The position numbers were made by a program, and so were the translations under genes. 64,000 nucleotides of DNA, from positions 1 to 64,000 of the forward strand of contig JBPCSQ010000001.1 of NCBI GenBank assembly GCA_051006995.1, written 5' to 3'. Source of the DNA: JAIQGF01 sp051006995. Its GTDB lineage: Bacteria; Acidobacteriota; Terriglobia; Terriglobales; Acidobacteriaceae. A model generated the notes under the pieces. It made no database searches. It was given only the letters and a program-made list of their open reading frames with translations, and was not told the DNA's origin. This document shows, piece after piece, positions 61,296 through 64,000 of this stretch (positions within the stretch are counted from its first letter, which is position 1; the number at the start of each line of letters is the position of its first letter).

Positions 61296-62582
61296 TTGAA
61301 GATTTGTCTGGTGACTGCTTTTCCGCCGAGTGGGCGGCAGTTGAACGAGTACGGGCTGCACTTGGCGCGGGAGTTGCAGAAAAACCCCCTGATCAGCCTG
61401 ACCATCGTGGCCGACGAGCTCACGGCCTGCGAATGGGCGACGGACGCGCACGGCAAGCGGATTGAATCGCGGGAAGAGCTGCCGGATTTCGACGTCGTGC
61501 GGACCTGGAAGTTCAACAGTGCCGCCAATCCCGGACGCGTGCTGAAGGTGATTCGCGACATCCAGCCGGATGTCGCCTGGTACAACCTGGTGTTTTCCAG
61601 CTTCGCAACCCAAGAGCACCCGGTGGCGGCGTTTTCAGGGCTCTGCACGCCGGCGCTGACGCGGGCGGCCGGGTATTACACCCACGTCACCCTGCACCAC
61701 CTTATGGAGCACGTGGATTTCGGAGCGGCGCACATCCGGGCGGAGCGCCTGTACCGGATGGCGAGCACGGTGGCGACGCGCATGCTGCTGTTGTCGAACT
61801 CAACTTCGGTGCTGCTGCCGGCCTACCGGCGAACGCTGATCGAGAAATACCGCGCGCAGAATGTGCACTTCCGCTCGCACGGAATCCTGGGAGCGCGGCC
61901 GGAGCCGCCGGATTTTTCGCGGCGCGGAAATCCCGACCAGCGCATCCTGGCCATCGGGCACTGGGGCACGTACAAACGGCTGGAGACTCTGCTGGAGGCG
62001 TTTTCGAAGGTGGTGGCGCAGGAGCCTTCGGCCAAGCTGGTGATTGCCGGGGCAAACCATCACACCACGCCGGGCTACTGGGAGTCGGTATCGGAGCAGC
62101 ATCACGGCAACGACCGCATCGAGTTCCGCGGCTACATTCCGGAAGACCAGATCCCGGAGCTGTTCAGCACCGCCAGCGTAGTGGTGTTGCCCTACGATTC
62201 CACGACCGGGTCGAGCGGGCCGGCGCACCAGGCCTGCCAGTTCGGCGTGCCGATCGTGGCCTCCGACCTGCCGGAATTCGTCGGCATGGCCGCCGACGAA
62301 GGCATGGCCGTGGATTTCTTCCGCCGAGGCGACGCCGTCGAGCTTGCCGACAAGCTGGTGGCGCTGCTGCAATCGCCGGAGAAACAACGGGAGGCGGCCG
62401 AGCAGAACTTCTCTACCGCGCTGCGCATGACCATGCCGCAGATCATCCGGGAATACCTGCGGTCCTTCGATCTGCAGAAGCGCACGCGGGCGCTGGCGCA
62501 CGCGCCGTTCCGGCGAGCGCCGCGTTGGAGCGCCTCGCGTTCGGAGATTTACCGCTTTGGCGGCTGGTCGCCGTGGACGTGA
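61296..62582 (+). CDS. Family 4 glycosyltransferase
   Basis: 428 residues, GT-B fold. The N-terminal domain starts MKICLVTAFPPSGRQLNEYG. The C-terminal Rossmann domain has ILAIGHWGTYKRLETLLEAF, LVIAGANHH, RIEFRGYIPEDQIPELFSTA and VVVLPYDSTTGSSGPAHQAC, the nucleotide-sugar-binding EX7E-like region being GSSGPAHQACQFGVPIVASD. It transfers a sugar from a nucleotide donor; donor and acceptor unknown. TTG start with AGGGGG upstream. Probably co-transcribed with the TPR/beta-barrel gene. Confidence 0.88.
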   Translation: MKICLVTAFPPSGRQLNEYGLHLARELQKNPLISLTIVADELTACEWATDAHGKRIESREELPDFDVVRTWKFNSAANPGRVLKVIRDIQPDVAWYNLVFSSFATQEHPVAAFSGLCTPALTRAAGYYTHVTLHHLMEHVDFGAAHIRAERLYRMASTVATRMLLLSNSTSVLLPAYRRTLIEKYRAQNVHFRSHGILGARPEPPDFSRRGNPDQRILAIGHWGTYKRLETLLEAFSKVVAQEPSAKLVIAGANHHTTPGYWESVSEQHHGNDRIEFRGYIPEDQIPELFSTASVVVLPYDSTTGSSGPAHQACQFGVPIVASDLPEFVGMAADEGMAVDFFRRGDAVELADKLVALLQSPEKQREAAEQNFSTALRMTMPQIIREYLRSFDLQKRTRALAHAPFRRAPRWSASRSEIYRFGGWSPWT

Positions 62583-62584
62583 TC

Positions 62585-62680
62585 TCCATTGCGGAACTGC
62601 GGAATCGGGTAATCCGGTAATTGCACCGCCTGCAGTTTCAATTCCGCAGTTACGCAGTTCCGCAATTGCCTGATTGCGTA
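62585..62680. repeat. Quasi-palindrome of ATTGCGGAACTGCGGAA words
   Basis: The left arm CATTGCGGAACTGCGGAATC then GGGTAATCCGGTAATTGC; the right arm AATTCCGCAGTTACGCAGTT then CCGCAATTGCCTGATTGCG is its complement. The spacer is about 18 bases. It lies in the convergent gap between the GT4 gene and the PKD-repeat gene. Confidence 0.8.
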
Positions 62681-62764
62681 CAAGAAAAAGACGGCCCTGC
62701 CGAAGCAAGGCCGCCGGCCCGTAAGTGCTCCCCCGAACACCTACGGAAAATCAAAATCATTCCC

Positions 62765-64000
62765 TTAACGCACGCTGAAGGTCACCTTCTTCGACTGGTA
62801 TATCTTTCCGAGGTTGTCCCAAGCATTGATCACGATGAAGTGGTTCCCGGAGGTCATGGGAATCGCTGCGCTCACCGATCCCGACGACGTTTTGTACACC
62901 TGGTTGTAATCGAGATACACGATCGAGGTGACGATGGTCCGGGCTGTGTCGGCGGTGGCGGTTGCCGTGACCTGCACCGGCGAGCCCACCTTGGACCCGG
63001 AGGCGGGCGCCAGGATGGTCACCGAGCCCGCGGTAAATGTCGTCGCTGTGACGGTTGTGCTTGTGGTAGCCGACAGGCCGTAGTTATCCGTCACCGTGGC
63101 AGTGATGGTATAGGTGCCGCTCGCCGCGTAGGTGTGCGAGGCGCTCGGACCAGCAGAACTGGCGCCGTCCCCCCAAGCGATGGTCGAACTGGTGATGCTC
63201 CCGCCGACGTTGGGATCGGTGGAACCGGAGGTGGAAGCAGTGGCGGTCGCCCCCGAAACGCTTACCGAGAGCGCGGCGACAGGCGCCTGCGCCGCCACCG
63301 CGAATGTAACCTTGGAAGATTGGTAGCTCTTGCCGGTGCCGTCCCACGCATTGATGACCACGAAGTGGCTTCCGGGCGCCAGCGGCACCGAGGTGCTTAC
63401 GGTCGCCGAGTAGGTGCGATACACCTCGTTGTAATCCACATACACAATCATGGTGGTGATTGTCTGGCCGGATATGGCGACTGCTTTGGCGCTCATCGGG
63501 ACCGGCGAGGTGGTGGTCGCACCGGTGACGGGCGCGCTGATGAACACGCCGGCAAGCTGTGCATTCACGGTCAGCGTTTGGCTGGCGGTAGACGACTTGC
63601 CGTAATTGTCGGTGACGGTGGCGGTCACGTTGTATGTGCCGGCATTGTTGTAGGTGTGCGAAGCGCTGGGCCCCGCGGAGGTGGTACCGTCGCCCCAAGT
63701 GATGGTCCAAGTGCTAATGCTGCCGCCGACGTTGGGGTCGGTGGATGCGGAGGTGGACGCTGTGATCGTGGCCGGGGCATAGGCGGAGGTCGCCGACAAC
63801 GACAGCGCCGCTAATGGCGCCTGCGCCAGCACGGTGAAGGTCACCTTCGACGACTGGTAGAGCTTGCTGGTGCCATCCCAGGCGTTGACGACCACGAAGT
63901 GGCTGCCGGGCGCGAGCGGAATCGCCGTGTTCACGGTGCTGCTGTTGTAGATCCGATAGACCTCGTTGTAGTCCACGTAAACGATCATCGCGGATACCGT
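62765..64000 (-). CDS. PKD-repeat surface protein, C-terminal part (gene runs past the window end)
   Basis: 411 codons are visible; the frame stays open to the window edge, so the N-terminus is missing. The sequence has modules of about 177 residues. Each contains a PKD domain (SGSTDPNVGGSITSSTIAWG, SHTYAASGTYTITATVTDNY) followed by an Ig-like domain (TILAPASGSKVGSPVQVTAT, VTSIVYLDYNQVYK, GNHFIVINAWDNLGKIYQSK, KVTFSVR). Equivalent points recur near 62776, 63303 and 63836. The last unit ends the protein. PKD modules mediate protein or polysaccharide interactions in secreted proteins; no enzymatic domain is visible in this part. Confidence 0.8.
   Translation of the reverse strand, partial: TVSAMIVYVDYNEVYRIYNSSTVNTAIPLAPGSHFVVVNAWDGTSKLYQSSKVTFTVLAQAPLAALSLSATSAYAPATITASTSASTDPNVGGSISTWTITWGDGTTSAGPSASHTYNNAGTYNVTATVTDNYGKSSTASQTLTVNAQLAGVFISAPVTGATTTSPVPMSAKAVAISGQTITTMIVYVDYNEVYRTYSATVSTSVPLAPGSHFVVINAWDGTGKSYQSSKVTFAVAAQAPVAALSVSVSGATATASTSGSTDPNVGGSITSSTIAWGDGASSAGPSASHTYAASGTYTITATVTDNYGLSATTSTTVTATTFTAGSVTILAPASGSKVGSPVQVTATATADTARTIVTSIVYLDYNQVYKTSSGSVSAAIPMTSGNHFIVINAWDNLGKIYQSKKVTFSVR

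Overview
The window is GC-rich DNA from a diderm (Gram-negative type) bacterium. BamA, an Skp/OmpH-like chaperone, FabZ-LpxA and TonB-family parts show an outer membrane with lipid A. The gene set (DUF711, DUF3891, DUF488 and DUF1905 proteins, paired secreted amidohydrolases, many large secreted TPR and hydrolase proteins, solitary housekeeping genes rather than long operons) looks most like Acidobacteriota, class Terriglobia. That placement is inference from gene content and style, not from an alignment.

Layout. 1-2 kb: the 3' part of a 23S rRNA gene, a 5S rRNA gene and a terminator. 2-7.3 kb: a Tat-exported alpha/beta hydrolase, a ParE-type toxin-antitoxin locus whose toxin is frameshifted, a YdeI-like protein, a small membrane protein, a secreted M2 (ACE-like) metallopeptidase, and a divergent pair of small HTH regulators. 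7.3-18.4 kb: DUF711 protein, thiE, small membrane proteins, a LOG-family nucleotide-binding protein, a 911-residue TPR protein, a secreted adenosine-deaminase-like enzyme and a cold-shock gene. 18.4-24.1 kb: arginase, asnS, a sugar isomerase-like protein, gamma-glutamyltransferase and an MmcQ/YjbR protein, all on the minus strand. 24.2-28 kb: bamA and the OmpH/Skp gene. 28.4-37.3 kb: lepA, an amidohydrolase, a second YdeI-like protein, treZ, maf, a short tatA and a GAF-TonB fusion. 37.5-51.2 kb: M20 peptidase, fabZ-lpxA, an XRE regulator, two amidohydrolases, dtd, folP, dacB, DUF3891 and DUF488 proteins, cytochrome c, a second csp, a pseudo-receiver protein and lipA. 51.3-64 kb: an envelope or exopolysaccharide-like region with a GT2 glycosyltransferase, three tightly coupled exported proteins and a polytopic membrane protein on the minus strand, then a 1401-residue TPR/beta-barrel protein and a GT4 glycosyltransferase on the plus strand, and the 3' end of a PKD-repeat surface protein.

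The most unusual signal is in the spacers. Many intergenic gaps hold an imperfect palindrome built by reiterating one short word (about 7-12 nt), with the reverse-complement words in the second arm. The word differs from locus to locus, yet some remote loci share one. The palindromes lie in divergent, tandem and convergent gaps, so they are not simply terminators. Related word runs, and at least one dispersed repeat of about 47 bp, also appear inside reading frames (thiE, treZ, maf, M20 peptidase, folP, DUF3891). There they seem to add in-frame peptide loops to otherwise conserved enzymes, in the manner of Rickettsia palindromic elements. I do not recognise this as a described family.

No tRNA gene, transposase, integrase, prophage or CRISPR array was seen.
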